A DNA stretch of 49,976 nt, from NCBI RefSeq assembly GCF_035294505.1, contig NZ_DATGKU010000173.1, forward strand, positions 1-49,976, written 5' to 3'. Of this stretch, positions 15,061 through 23,431 are shown in pieces. Source of the DNA: Chthonomonas sp035294505. GTDB taxonomy: Bacteria > Armatimonadota > Chthonomonadetes > Chthonomonadales > Chthonomonadaceae. A model generated the notes under the pieces. It did no database searches, was not told where the DNA came from, and saw only the letters and a program-made list of their open reading frames with translations. Position 1 is the first letter of the stretch. Every line of letters begins with the position of its first letter. Made by a program: the position numbers and the translations under genes.

Positions 15061-15699
15061 GTGATCCGATTTCGACTCGCATCCTGCCCGATTCTCCTCG
15101 GCATCCTCTGTGCCTTAAAGTCGCCAGCTCTTGCCGATGTGATCGGGCTTAACCAAATACCAACTCCCCCAACCCACCCAAAAGGCGTGCTGAGCATAAC
15201 CCTTCAAGCTCAAGATGCTCACATAGGAACCCCTTGGCAAACCCAATTTGAACTTGGGCTTACAAAAAATCTTTCCATAGATTGGTTCCATAACTTCACG
15301 CCCACTCAAGAGGACTTAATCAACTTTCAGTATGCCCTCGTCCAACTAAAAACAGGTTTCACCGTTACCACGGGGCTTCTGAACTGGCCTATCTCCCATG
15401 GTGGGCCTCAAGAACTGTTTGAGTTTGGCACCAACGCGGGCCGCCAGCAGTGGGTTTTAGGTGCCATATACACAGGCCACCAAACCGAGCCTATCGTCGG
15501 CTTTGGCTACCAAATATCCTCGCACTTCACTCTCATGCTTGACCATCAAGGCGGAGGGGAAAACGCGAGCACCATCGGAGGTACCTACTACCTCACTCAA
15601 AACCTTAGTCTTAATCCCGCCGTCTACATCAGCAACCACGGCCATCATCGCCTGTTTCCCTATGCCGTTATTTCTTGGAGCGTACAGTTGTTTAAGTAG
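15061..15699 (+). CDS. Exported beta-rich protein, probably outer-membrane
   Basis: 212 aa from a GTG start with AAGGAGG seven bases upstream. Residues 1-25 are a signal peptide (ending SPALAD). The mature part alternates hydrophobic and polar residues in short strands with glycine and aromatic ends (LLNWPISHGG, PIVGFGYQISSHFTLMLDHQ, YAVISWSVQLFK), and the last residues form an amphipathic strand, as in small outer-membrane barrels. No named family is recognised. It could be a porin-like partner of the metal importer upstream, from position only. A strong terminator follows 20 bases later. Confidence 0.6.
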   Translation: MIRFRLASCPILLGILCALKSPALADVIGLNQIPTPPTHPKGVLSITLQAQDAHIGTPWQTQFELGLTKNLSIDWFHNFTPTQEDLINFQYALVQLKTGFTVTTGLLNWPISHGGPQELFEFGTNAGRQQWVLGAIYTGHQTEPIVGFGYQISSHFTLMLDHQGGGENASTIGGTYYLTQNLSLNPAVYISNHGHHRLFPYAVISWSVQLFK

Positions 15700-15719
15700 G
15701 CACCCATTTCCCACTTCTT

Positions 15720-15749
15720 GGGGATATCCTTTTAGGATATCCCCTTTTT
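15720..15749 (+). terminator. Intrinsic terminator of the M-box/NRAMP operon
   Basis: GGGGATATCC and GGATATCCCC form a perfect 10-bp stem with a 5-base loop, followed directly by TTTTTC. This is the strongest terminator in the window and closes the 12.35-15.75 kb unit. Confidence 0.9.
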
Positions 15750-15825
15750 CTTATTTGCCTGTTTGGTAATACAACTTAGAGAATTCTAAGCTGCAGTATT
15801 TGTGCTTTTATCTACCAAAGCCGTT

Positions 15826-15831
15826 TATAAT
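15826..15831 (+). promoter_or_regulatory. -10 element before the redoxin gene
   Basis: TATAAT 26 bases before the ATG-ATG start of the redoxin-like gene. The -35 is weak (TTGTGC about 20 bases upstream). Confidence 0.4.
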
Positions 15832-15857
15832 AATTAGAGAACACGGTTGGAGACGGA

Positions 15858-16532
15858 ATGATGTCCCCAAGTCAACCCACCCATTCAGCCTACCCTACCG
15901 ACGCGGGTGAAAATCTCACCCCCCATACCGCCGGAGAGAGACGGGGAGTTCTGCGGCAAATCCTTCTTTGCTTATTACTGCTTGAGATAGCCATTCTCCT
16001 GTTTATCCTGCGGCGGGAGGGCACTTTCACCTCCCTTTTCACCCGATGGATCGCCGCCCACACCTCTATCGGCCAAGCCCTTCCTCTATCTGACTACAAG
16101 GCCGTGATGAAGAACGATCCAGCACTCGGTTTCCTGCTTCCGAACACCCCGATAGGAAACTGCATTCGGAAGTTACATGTTGTCAAGAGACCTTATCTGC
16201 TGGTGTTTGTTGGTGATTGTGCGAGTTGCCTTAGCATTAATCTGGCAGATTGGCAACACGCAGCTATCAGATATTCTACTCCGCTACTGGTTCTCACCAC
16301 AGCATCGCCGAAAGAGGCAAAGGCATTTCTTAAGCAACAAGGTGTCCATCTGCCGATTGTCAGCGATCCCAAAGGGCAACTCGTTCAAGCGCTAAACGCG
16401 GTCTGGCGTAGACGAGCCTATCTCTTCTCATCCCAGAACCGGCTTCTGTGGCTTGGCAAGGATGCGCCATTTCCAACCAATCCATTCACGCAACCGGCAT
16501 TTTTACATGTGCTAGAGGAGCCTCACCGATGA
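15858..16532 (+). CDS. Membrane-anchored redoxin-like protein
   Basis: 224 aa. After a polar N-terminus, residues 33-52 form one membrane helix (RQILLCLLLLEIAILLFILR). The exported part looks like a thioredoxin fold of the AhpC/redoxin type: IGQALPL, then YLLVFVGDCASCLSINLADW with a CxxC pair (CASC) at the end of the first strand, then LVLTTASPKEAKAFLKQQGV and LPIVSDPKGQLVQALN with the cis-proline region. Normal redoxins have CxxC or a single Cys there, so thiol chemistry is plausible. Its stop overlaps the start of a prepilin-like gene (ATGA), so it may oxidise or reduce disulfides in that protein. Confidence 0.7.
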   Translation: MMSPSQPTHSAYPTDAGENLTPHTAGERRGVLRQILLCLLLLEIAILLFILRREGTFTSLFTRWIAAHTSIGQALPLSDYKAVMKNDPALGFLLPNTPIGNCIRKLHVVKRPYLLVFVGDCASCLSINLADWQHAAIRYSTPLLVLTTASPKEAKAFLKQQGVHLPIVSDPKGQLVQALNAVWRRRAYLFSSQNRLLWLGKDAPFPTNPFTQPAFLHVLEEPHR

Positions 16533-17197
16533 AACGTTCTGAAGGGTTTACTTTAATCGAAATCCTGCTGGTCGTTGCCATTCTCGCCGTCCTGGCCGGC
16601 ATCCTCCTCGCCGTGCTCGGCCCCGTTCGTGAACGCGCACGACAAAACACCTGTGTCTCAAACCTCCATCAAATCGGCATCGCACTCACCCTCTATCGTC
16701 AAGACTGGGATGGCGCCGATGCTACACGGGGTGTGCCGATGACCAGCGCCCAACTCGGACTGCCGGTAGGAGTGGAGGGTCTTCGCACATTCTTCTTTTC
16801 CTACGTTAAAGACCTCAATCTCTTCCGCTGCCCCGACGCCTACCCTATCAACGACCCGAACGTACTCAACCGTCATAACTACGGCTTCGAATGCGACTGG
16901 TCATCCGTCCCCGAACCCGAGGTGCCGGAACCCCAGCGATTCGACCAGTGCGTCGCCAGAAGAGGAGAGGAGGTTGTGCTTGTCACCGATGTCAACCACA
17001 ATGACTTCTGGAACCCGCTTAAAGGCACTCCCCAACCCTCCGATCGGTATGAGGCGGCCCCTTATCTTACCCGCCCCCGCTGGGCTACACAACGTGTTAT
17101 TCTGCTGCGTCTCAATAATCAGGTGTCCAACGAACTCGTACCGATACACGCGCTTTGCGTGAATGGTGGATGTCCACCCGACTATAATGGACTTTGA
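16529..17197 (+). CDS. Prepilin-type N-terminal domain protein
   Basis: 222 aa from the ATG at 16529, which overlaps the redoxin stop by four bases. The class III signal is MKRSEGFTLIEILLVVAIL, with cleavage expected after EG, followed by a hydrophobic helix and ERARQNTCVSNLHQIGIALT. The rest has several cysteines (NTCVSN, FRCPDA, GFECDW, QCVARR, ALCVNGGCPP), which suits a disulfide-bonded exported protein and the redoxin partner. Unlike the protein at 9006-9806 it lacks the H-x9-DG ending. Role: pseudopilin of a secretion or pilus system, or a surface protein. Confidence 0.8.
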   Translation: MKRSEGFTLIEILLVVAILAVLAGILLAVLGPVRERARQNTCVSNLHQIGIALTLYRQDWDGADATRGVPMTSAQLGLPVGVEGLRTFFFSYVKDLNLFRCPDAYPINDPNVLNRHNYGFECDWSSVPEPEVPEPQRFDQCVARRGEEVVLVTDVNHNDFWNPLKGTPQPSDRYEAAPYLTRPRWATQRVILLRLNNQVSNELVPIHALCVNGGCPPDYNGL

Positions 17198-17258
17198 TAG
17201 TCTGAGAAGCTGAAAACAACTAAGGACGAAAGGAGACCAATCACCAATAAGGGAATGC

Positions 17259-17280
17259 AGAGAGTGTTTGCACACTCTCT
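17259..17280 (+). terminator. Perfect hairpin after the prepilin-like gene
   Basis: AGAGAGTGT and ACACTCTCT form a 9-bp stem with a 4-base loop, 60 bases after the stop. A T-run (TTTTTT) comes only 14 bases later, so it is a weak terminator candidate. Confidence 0.45.
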
Positions 17281-17310
17281 CCTCAGATACTCTTTTTTGA
17301 GGTAATCCCT

Positions 17311-17903
17311 ATGCAAGCGATTCTGAAAAAATACCCGACGCTGCAGCATCACAAACGAGCTGTCGCCGCAGGGGCTGTTGCTGCTGGCATCATCCTCGCG
17401 GTGGGCATTATTCTCTCGTTCGTCTATCTCTATCTAAAAACTACGCTAGTCAGGATGAAATCTGAGGTGATCAGAGCCATCCAGGATGAAGACGCTGTCG
17501 CTCTATGGCGTATGGCAGACCCGATGGAACGACAACGGCTTAACCTTACACCGGGGAACGCTATACCTTTTTAAAAAAGACTCTCTGGAGTGCCGGCCCA
17601 CTAAAGCTGTTTCGAGAGCACAAAGAGACGACTTCGCCCGACCTCGCGGAATGGACCACCTTCTGGACGGCTCCAAAGCTTTCTCCTCAAGATGCGGAAA
17701 CGCATTCCCTGGCCATCCCCATCTTTCAAAATCCTAACGGTAGCTGGAAACTGAATCTCAGTAGCCTGCTTGCTTTTTCTTGTATCTGGAAGACCGGATC
17801 GGTTAGCGATGGCTTCGCGATGTATCCCAAATTGGCAAAACAGCTTGGGATAAGAGGCGTCCTTGACTATCATTCCGCTGAGTACGTTCTCTTTAGTAAG
17901 TAG
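17311..17903 (+). pseudogene. Frameshifted gene for a single-pass membrane protein
   Basis: The first 87 codons (MQAILKKYPTLQHHKRAVAA, membrane helix at about 20-43, then MKSEVIRAIQDEDAVALWRM) end at a TAA at 17572. From about 17548 the neighbouring frame continues with protein-like sequence: GERYTFLKKTLWSAGPLKLF, later PNGSWKLNLSSLLAFSCIWK and LGIRGVLDYHSAEYVLFSK, ending at 17903. Adding one base or removing two between about 17540 and 17560 would give one protein of about 196 aa. The downstream part looks like a folded domain after a membrane anchor. It could be a recent mutation, programmed shift, or sequencing error; no slippery motif is evident. Family not recognised. Confidence 0.6.
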
Positions 17904-18053
17904 AAAGTCGTTGGAATGCGTGTGGCGATCTTCCAACCAAGCGGTTTCCTGCGGCGGATGAGCTTATCACACCTTACACCTCACCCGAATACTACATGCC
18001 TGCACTAGCATCCTCGGCAACAGCTCCCACGATGAAAGAGGAAACCGACTACC

Positions 18054-18608
18054 ATGACGACACATAAATGTGAAACATGCTTCCGAAAGCTTCTGCAGCA
18101 CTACATGAAACACTTCAGCGTCCCTCTTCAAGATCGAGGCGATTGTGAGCAGTGTGCCGTTATCAAGCTCTTTCTCCGCCACGCGCTTGGCCGCTGCACC
18201 TCGCCAGAGGAATGCGATTCTCGTCAACCTTGGCTGGCCAAAGTTGCCCACAGCGCCGTGCTAGACTATAAAGAAAAGCAAGGCACAATACAAAAACATG
18301 AGGTCTCATTTACCTCCCTGTGCAGCGACACCCTCAACCCACTAGACCACGTTCCCGCCCCATCTCCCACTCCCGAAGAGGTGCTAATCGAGACAGAGAG
18401 CCGGGCGCAGATGCAACAGGCGGTACAAGAAGCGCTGCAGAGTCTCACCTCAGGTGAACGTCGGCTGCTGATCGATCATTTCCAAAATGATCTTTCCGTT
18501 AAAGCCATCGCACAACGAGATGGTCTCTGCGAGCGCACCGTTCAATACCGACTGAAGAGGGCTAGAACGCGCTTCTTAGATTCTCTCGCCCGCCTCTCCA
18601 ACTCGTAA
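18054..18608 (+). CDS. Small sigma-70-like (ECF-type) RNA polymerase sigma factor
   Basis: 184 aa. The C-terminal 55 residues are a clear sigma region 4: LTSGERRLLIDHFQNDLSVK, then AIAQRDGLCERTVQYRLKRARTR as helix-turn-helix. The middle WLAKVAHSAVLDYKEKQ resembles the end of region 2 (usually WLYRIARN..DYLR), but region 2 is shortened and poorly conserved. The N-terminus holds C6, C9 and two later cysteine clusters (GDCEQC, GRC..EEC), which may bind a metal. No anti-sigma gene is next to it. It could be a specialised sigma or a DNA-binding regulator derived from one. Confidence 0.75.
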   Translation: MTTHKCETCFRKLLQHYMKHFSVPLQDRGDCEQCAVIKLFLRHALGRCTSPEECDSRQPWLAKVAHSAVLDYKEKQGTIQKHEVSFTSLCSDTLNPLDHVPAPSPTPEEVLIETESRAQMQQAVQEALQSLTSGERRLLIDHFQNDLSVKAIAQRDGLCERTVQYRLKRARTRFLDSLARLSNS

Positions 18609-18678
18609 TAAACTTATTCTCCCTATCTCCCAATTCCCCTTGCCGGCTCCTGACATCTCAAAAATAGCGATTTTCCGG

Positions 18679-18684
18679 TAAAAT
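18679..18684 (+). promoter_or_regulatory. Candidate -10 element close to the DUF512 gene start
   Basis: TAAAAT ends ten bases before the ATG at 18695, without a Shine-Dalgarno between. If used, the transcript would be nearly leaderless. Confidence 0.3.
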
Positions 18685-18694
18685 AGATTCCGCT

Positions 18695-20125
18695 ATGTCA
18701 GAAATCTTTGTCAAAAATCTCAACGCTCTCATCGTATCGCGAGTGGCACCACATAGCCCGGCAGCAGAGGCCGGTATTCGCCCGGGCGATCTTCTCAAAC
18801 GCATCAACGATAAACCGATCCTCGATATCCTCGATTACCGGTTTTACGCTGCCGATGAGTCGCTCCAGCTCACGATTCAACGTGACGGCCAAGAGATGCA
18901 AATCGCGCTCTACAAAGAGCCGGAAGAAGACCTTGGCCTGGAATTTGAACACGAATTAGGCGATAAGGTGCATACCTGTAAAAACCGCTGCGTCTTCTGC
19001 TTCATTCACCAACAACCCAAAGGCATGCGACGTTCTCTCTATCTCATGGATGATGACTTCCGTCTCTCCTTCATGCACGGCAATTACGTTACCCTTACCA
19101 ATATTACCGCTCAAGAGTGGGAACGCATTCTTGAACAACGCCTCTCACCCCTCTATGTCTCCGTGCATGCCACCGATCCCATCTTACGCGCCCGCCTTTT
19201 GGGCAGAAAAGAGCCGGCACCCATCCTACCCCAGTTGCGCCAATTGGCCGATAACCGCATTGACGTCCACGCACAGATTGTTCTCTGCCCCGATCTCAAC
19301 GATGGCCCCGCTCTCGACCAAACCCTTGTTGAGCTTGCCGCCGAACATCGTGCGATTACCGGAAAGCGAGCAGGAGTCTGCTCGGTTGCCATTGTTCCTG
19401 TAGGGCTTACCCGTTTCCGCTCCAAACTTACACCGCTTCGCTGTGCCGACCGTGACTACGCACGCGCGCTCATCGCGCAGGTGTACCACCATACACGTCG
19501 CTTTCGTAAGATGTTAGGCACACGTTTCGCTTGGCTCGGCGACGAGTGGTACTATGTGGCCCAATATCCCTATCCAGGTCGCGCGCACTATGAGGAGTTT
19601 CCTCAGCTCGAAGACGGCATCGGCACCATGCGCCTTTTCCTCGAGGAACTGCGCCGCATCACACCACGATTGCCCCGTAAGGCACCCTACCCTGTATCGG
19701 CCACCCTCGTTACTGCCGAACTGCCGGCCGCTCAAATCCAACAGATGGCCGACCTTTTCAATCGTATAGAAGGCATCGCCCTGAATGTCTGTGTGGTGAA
19801 AAACCATTTCTTCGGGGGCAACATCCATATCGCCGGCCTACTCACCGCACAAGATATCCTTCATCAACTGGCGCAGTTTCCTAGCTGCCGTTCAACGGTA
19901 TTTATTCCTAGCATCTGTCTACGAGATAACACCCTCTTTCTCGATGATATCACCATCGCACAGGCTCGAGAATCGTCAGGGCTAAATCTGCAGGTTGTAG
20001 GCAACTCTCCACGAGCGCTTGCCGCAGCCCTAGGCCTACTTCATCCCAAGTCCTCTTCCCCTCGAACACAGGGTTCGGCTTGGGTTGTAGACGAACAGCT
20101 TGCAGAATACCAAATGGCCACATAG
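18695..20125 (+). CDS. DUF512 family protein: PDZ plus radical-SAM-like
   Basis: 476 aa, typical length. Residues 8-75 form a PDZ-like domain (IVSRVAPHSPAAEAGIRPGD). Then HTCKNRCVFCFIHQQPKGMR holds the C95-x3-C99-x2-C102 cluster of radical SAM enzymes, followed by the conserved DDDFRLSFMHGNYVTLTN. The C-terminal part is the DUF512 domain. The family is widespread in Firmicutes, cyanobacteria and related phyla; its substrate is unknown, and it was earlier listed as an Fe-S oxidoreductase related to NifB/MoaA. The gene stands before ppk1, 84 bases apart. Confidence 0.9.
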   Translation: MSEIFVKNLNALIVSRVAPHSPAAEAGIRPGDLLKRINDKPILDILDYRFYAADESLQLTIQRDGQEMQIALYKEPEEDLGLEFEHELGDKVHTCKNRCVFCFIHQQPKGMRRSLYLMDDDFRLSFMHGNYVTLTNITAQEWERILEQRLSPLYVSVHATDPILRARLLGRKEPAPILPQLRQLADNRIDVHAQIVLCPDLNDGPALDQTLVELAAEHRAITGKRAGVCSVAIVPVGLTRFRSKLTPLRCADRDYARALIAQVYHHTRRFRKMLGTRFAWLGDEWYYVAQYPYPGRAHYEEFPQLEDGIGTMRLFLEELRRITPRLPRKAPYPVSATLVTAELPAAQIQQMADLFNRIEGIALNVCVVKNHFFGGNIHIAGLLTAQDILHQLAQFPSCRSTVFIPSICLRDNTLFLDDITIAQARESSGLNLQVVGNSPRALAAALGLLHPKSSSPRTQGSAWVVDEQLAEYQMAT

Positions 20126-20209
20126 ACGCTGTGCCAGGACATTATCCAATAAAAATCCGAAAATAGTTTTTAATGTTCATACGTACTCTTTATATGAGGG
20201 CCGTCGCCG

Positions 20210-22297
20210 ATGCAGCACGAACCGCTCGAAAGCCGCAAACCAAATCGTAAATTGCGACACAAAGTTCAGTCGCCGCTGTTCTTTAATCGAGAACTGAGCT
20301 GGCTTGAATTTAACGCACGTGTGCTTGATGAAGCCAATAACCCCCGCAATCCACTGCTGGAACGATTGAAGTTTCTGGCCATCTTTAGCAGCAATCTCGA
20401 TGAGTTCTTCATGATCTATGTCTCCGGCATGCGCGAACGGGTGAGCCAAGAGACCGGAAAACTGCCCACCGAACAGAGTTATCTCGACGATCTTCGCGCC
20501 ATTAAAGCGCGCCTCGAGCCGCTTCTTAAAGCCCAATACGACTGCTATCGTGCTCTTCTTCCTTGCCTAGCCCAACACGGCGTTCATATTGATAGCTATC
20601 AAGACCTCGGTGACAAAGAAAAAGCGGAACTAACAACCTACTTTGAAAAACAGGTCTTTCCGGTGCTAACTCCGCTCGCGGTGGACCCCGGCCACCCATT
20701 CCCGTACATTTCGAACTTAAGTCTTAGCCTGGCTGTCATCGTACGCGACCCCTACTCACATCAAAAACGCTTCGCACGTGTTAAGGTTCCGGAACCTTCC
20801 GCCCTTCCCAGAATGGTGCTTGTTCCAGGCCATCGCTACCGCTACATCTACCTTGAAGAGCTGATCATGGCACATCTGGACAGGCTCTTCGTGGGAATGG
20901 AGATACTGGGGGCCTATCCTTTTCGCATCACTCGCAACGCAGACCTCGAGCTTCAAGAGCATGTCGCCACCGACCTGCTGGAGTTTATAGAAGAAGCGCT
21001 CGTGCGCCGCCGCTTTGGTGAGGTCGAGCGAGTGGAGTTCACCAGCCAAATGCCCGAAGAGATACGTCGCACGATTATCGCGGGAGTTAAAGCCCTGGAA
21101 GAAGAAGTGTATACTGTAGACGGTCCGCTTGCTCTAAATGACCTCATGCCCATCGCCTCGCTCGACATCCCCGAACTGCGTGACCCGCCCTTTACCCCCT
21201 CGATCCCTCCCGCCCTGCGCGGTGGCCAAAACCCGTTCGATGCTATTAAAAAACAGGACATTCTGCTGCACCACCCCTATCAGTCATTCGACTGCGTTAC
21301 CGACTTTCTGCGCGCCGCTGCCGACGACCCTAATGTGCTCACCATCAAGCATACCCTGTACCGTACCAGTGGCGACTCACCTATCCTAAACGCCCTCATG
21401 GATGCCGCCCTCAACGGCAAGCAGGTGGCCTGCCTAGTAGAACTTAAAGCGCGTTTCGATGAGGCAAATAACATCACCTGGGCGCGGCAGCTTGAAAACG
21501 CAGGCGTGCATGTGGTCTACGGATTGCTTGGCCTTAAGACCCACTGCAAGGTGACTCTCGTCGTGCGTCGGGAGGCAGATGGCCTTCGCCGCTACCTCCA
21601 TGTCGGCACGGGAAACTATAACCCCCGTACCGCTACCGTCTACACCGATATCGGGCTTCTTACCTGCGACGACGATTTCGGTGCCGATGCTACCGAGCTT
21701 TTTAACTACCTTACCGGTTACTCACATCAGAAGAACTACCGCCGCTTCCTCGTCGCTCCAATCAATCTCCGATCTCGACTACTGGAGCTTATTGAACGCG
21801 AAATATCCGTTCACCGTGCAGACACCCCAGGGCGCATTATCGCAAAAATGAATGCGCTTGTAGACCCCGAGATCATCCAAAGCCTCTATCGAGCCTCTCA
21901 AGCAGGCGTTCAGATTGACCTCATCGTGCGCGGCATGTGCTGCCTCCGCCCAGGAGTGCCAGGGCTATCTGAAAACATCCGAGTCATCAGCATCGTCGGG
22001 CGCTTCCTCGAACATAGCCGAATTTTCTACTTCCGCAATGGCGGAAACGAAGACCTCTATATCGGCAGCGCAGATTGGATGCCGCGTAATCTTGATCGCC
22101 GCATCGAGGTTGTCGTTCCTATCCTCGACCCAAACAACCGTAAAGAGCTTCTGGAGGTCCTCCAAATAATGCTCGAGGATAACATGCAAGCCTGGGACCT
22201 CCATCCCGATGGATGCTACACGCGCCGACACCCGGCGCTTGGGGAAGCCGAAAGAAGCTCACAACGTATCTTGCTACAGCGATTAGCCAATGTATAG
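20210..22297 (+). CDS. ppk1: Polyphosphate kinase 1
   Basis: 695 aa, normal length. It makes long polyphosphate chains reversibly from ATP. Landmarks: N-terminal FFNRELSWLEFNARVLDEA and FLAIFSSNLDEFFMIYVSGM, the phospho-histidine site H464 in RRYLHVGTGNYNPRTATVYT, and the second histidine H602 in FLEHSRIFYFRNGG followed by YIGSADWMPRNLDRRIEV, both needed in phospholipase-D-like active sites. The dGTPase-like gene begins 12 bases after the stop, so the two are probably co-transcribed. No exopolyphosphatase gene is nearby. Confidence 0.97.
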   Translation: MQHEPLESRKPNRKLRHKVQSPLFFNRELSWLEFNARVLDEANNPRNPLLERLKFLAIFSSNLDEFFMIYVSGMRERVSQETGKLPTEQSYLDDLRAIKARLEPLLKAQYDCYRALLPCLAQHGVHIDSYQDLGDKEKAELTTYFEKQVFPVLTPLAVDPGHPFPYISNLSLSLAVIVRDPYSHQKRFARVKVPEPSALPRMVLVPGHRYRYIYLEELIMAHLDRLFVGMEILGAYPFRITRNADLELQEHVATDLLEFIEEALVRRRFGEVERVEFTSQMPEEIRRTIIAGVKALEEEVYTVDGPLALNDLMPIASLDIPELRDPPFTPSIPPALRGGQNPFDAIKKQDILLHHPYQSFDCVTDFLRAAADDPNVLTIKHTLYRTSGDSPILNALMDAALNGKQVACLVELKARFDEANNITWARQLENAGVHVVYGLLGLKTHCKVTLVVRREADGLRRYLHVGTGNYNPRTATVYTDIGLLTCDDDFGADATELFNYLTGYSHQKNYRRFLVAPINLRSRLLELIEREISVHRADTPGRIIAKMNALVDPEIIQSLYRASQAGVQIDLIVRGMCCLRPGVPGLSENIRVISIVGRFLEHSRIFYFRNGGNEDLYIGSADWMPRNLDRRIEVVVPILDPNNRKELLEVLQIMLEDNMQAWDLHPDGCYTRRHPALGEAERSSQRILLQRLANV

Positions 22298-22309
22298 GAG
22301 CGCCACCCC

Positions 22310-23431
22310 ATGTCTCTCACACCCCGTGAACGACAGGAGCAGTGGGAACTAAGCTATCTCGCCCCTTGGGCGGCTAAGGCCGCTCTCTCGCGGGGGCGCG
22401 AAAAGCCGGAACCGCCCGACTCCGTCCGCACGGCCTTTCAGCGAGATCGCGATCGCATTCTCCATTCCAAAGCGTTCCGGCGCCTGAAACATAAAACGCA
22501 GGTCTTTATTGATCCAGAAGAAGATCACTACCGTACGCGATTAACCCATACCCTCGAAGTCGCCCAAATAGCCCGCACCATCGCCCGCGCCCTGCGGCTG
22601 AACGAAGACCTTACCGAGGCCATCGCCCTCGCCCATGACCTAGGACATCCCCCATTTGGCCACGCCGGCGAGGAGGCCCTCGATGCCGCCTATCGTGAGT
22701 TCGTTCCCGATGCAGGCTTCCGCCATTATGAGCAGAGCCTGCGCGTGGTGGAACTGCTAGAATACAGAACGGACTTCGTGCCCGAAGAAAATACCGATCC
22801 CTCTGACGGAACCCCTAAGCAGCCCGGCTTGAATTTAACTTGGGAGGTAAAAGACGGCATTGCAAGGCATAGTAAAGGGAAGGCCGACCTTAGTCAGGAA
22901 ACAGACCTGCCCACTACCCTAGAAGGTAAAGTCGTTCGGATTGCCGATCGGGTGGCCTACATCAATCACGATATAGACGACGCCATCCGGGCAAAAGTCA
23001 TCACCTACTCCGATCTGCCCCAAGATATCATGAAAACGTTGGGGCGTTCTTATTCACAGCGCATTGCCAGAATGGTGGAGGATATCGTGCTTACAAGCTC
23101 CGACCGTCCCGACGTCACAATGTCTGCAGCGATGTCGGAGTGCGTTGATCGCCTCAAAGACTTCATGTTCGAGCGTGTCTATTGGAACGCGGCTAAGGGG
23201 AACGAGGATTTAAGGAAAGCTCAGCACGTCATCCGCGCGCTTTTCCACCTGTATATGGAGCAACCGGAGCTTATGAAAGGCGAGACGCATCTACGTGACT
23301 GCTCGCCAGCCGAACGTGCCCAGTACGTATGCGACTTCATAGCCGGCATGACCGACCGCTACGCCGTTTCCCGCTTCGTGGCCCACTTCGTTCCCAAACC
23401 TATTCGACGTGACGGAATGCCTACTTCTTAG
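22310..23431 (+). CDS. dGTP triphosphohydrolase-like HD-domain protein
   Basis: 373 aa. The HD metal site is complete: H in RLTHTLEVAQIARTIARALR, HD in AIALAHDLGHPPFGHAGEEA, and a later aspartate in GKVVRIADRVAYINHDIDDA. The opening SRGREKPEPPDSVRTAFQRDRDRILHSKAFRRL is the standard family start. Such enzymes cut dNTPs to nucleoside and triphosphate; the shorter type 2 form is often called dGTPase-like because substrates vary. It follows ppk1 closely. Its last 11 bases overlap the convergent protease-like gene. Confidence 0.92.
   Translation: MSLTPRERQEQWELSYLAPWAAKAALSRGREKPEPPDSVRTAFQRDRDRILHSKAFRRLKHKTQVFIDPEEDHYRTRLTHTLEVAQIARTIARALRLNEDLTEAIALAHDLGHPPFGHAGEEALDAAYREFVPDAGFRHYEQSLRVVELLEYRTDFVPEENTDPSDGTPKQPGLNLTWEVKDGIARHSKGKADLSQETDLPTTLEGKVVRIADRVAYINHDIDDAIRAKVITYSDLPQDIMKTLGRSYSQRIARMVEDIVLTSSDRPDVTMSAAMSECVDRLKDFMFERVYWNAAKGNEDLRKAQHVIRALFHLYMEQPELMKGETHLRDCSPAERAQYVCDFIAGMTDRYAVSRFVAHFVPKPIRRDGMPTS

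Noticed and set aside
17889..18066. Open frame of about 60 codons ending over the start of the sigma-like gene
   Set aside because: Protein-like in part, but it has no good start and no clear link to the frameshifted gene before it; could be chance at this GC content.
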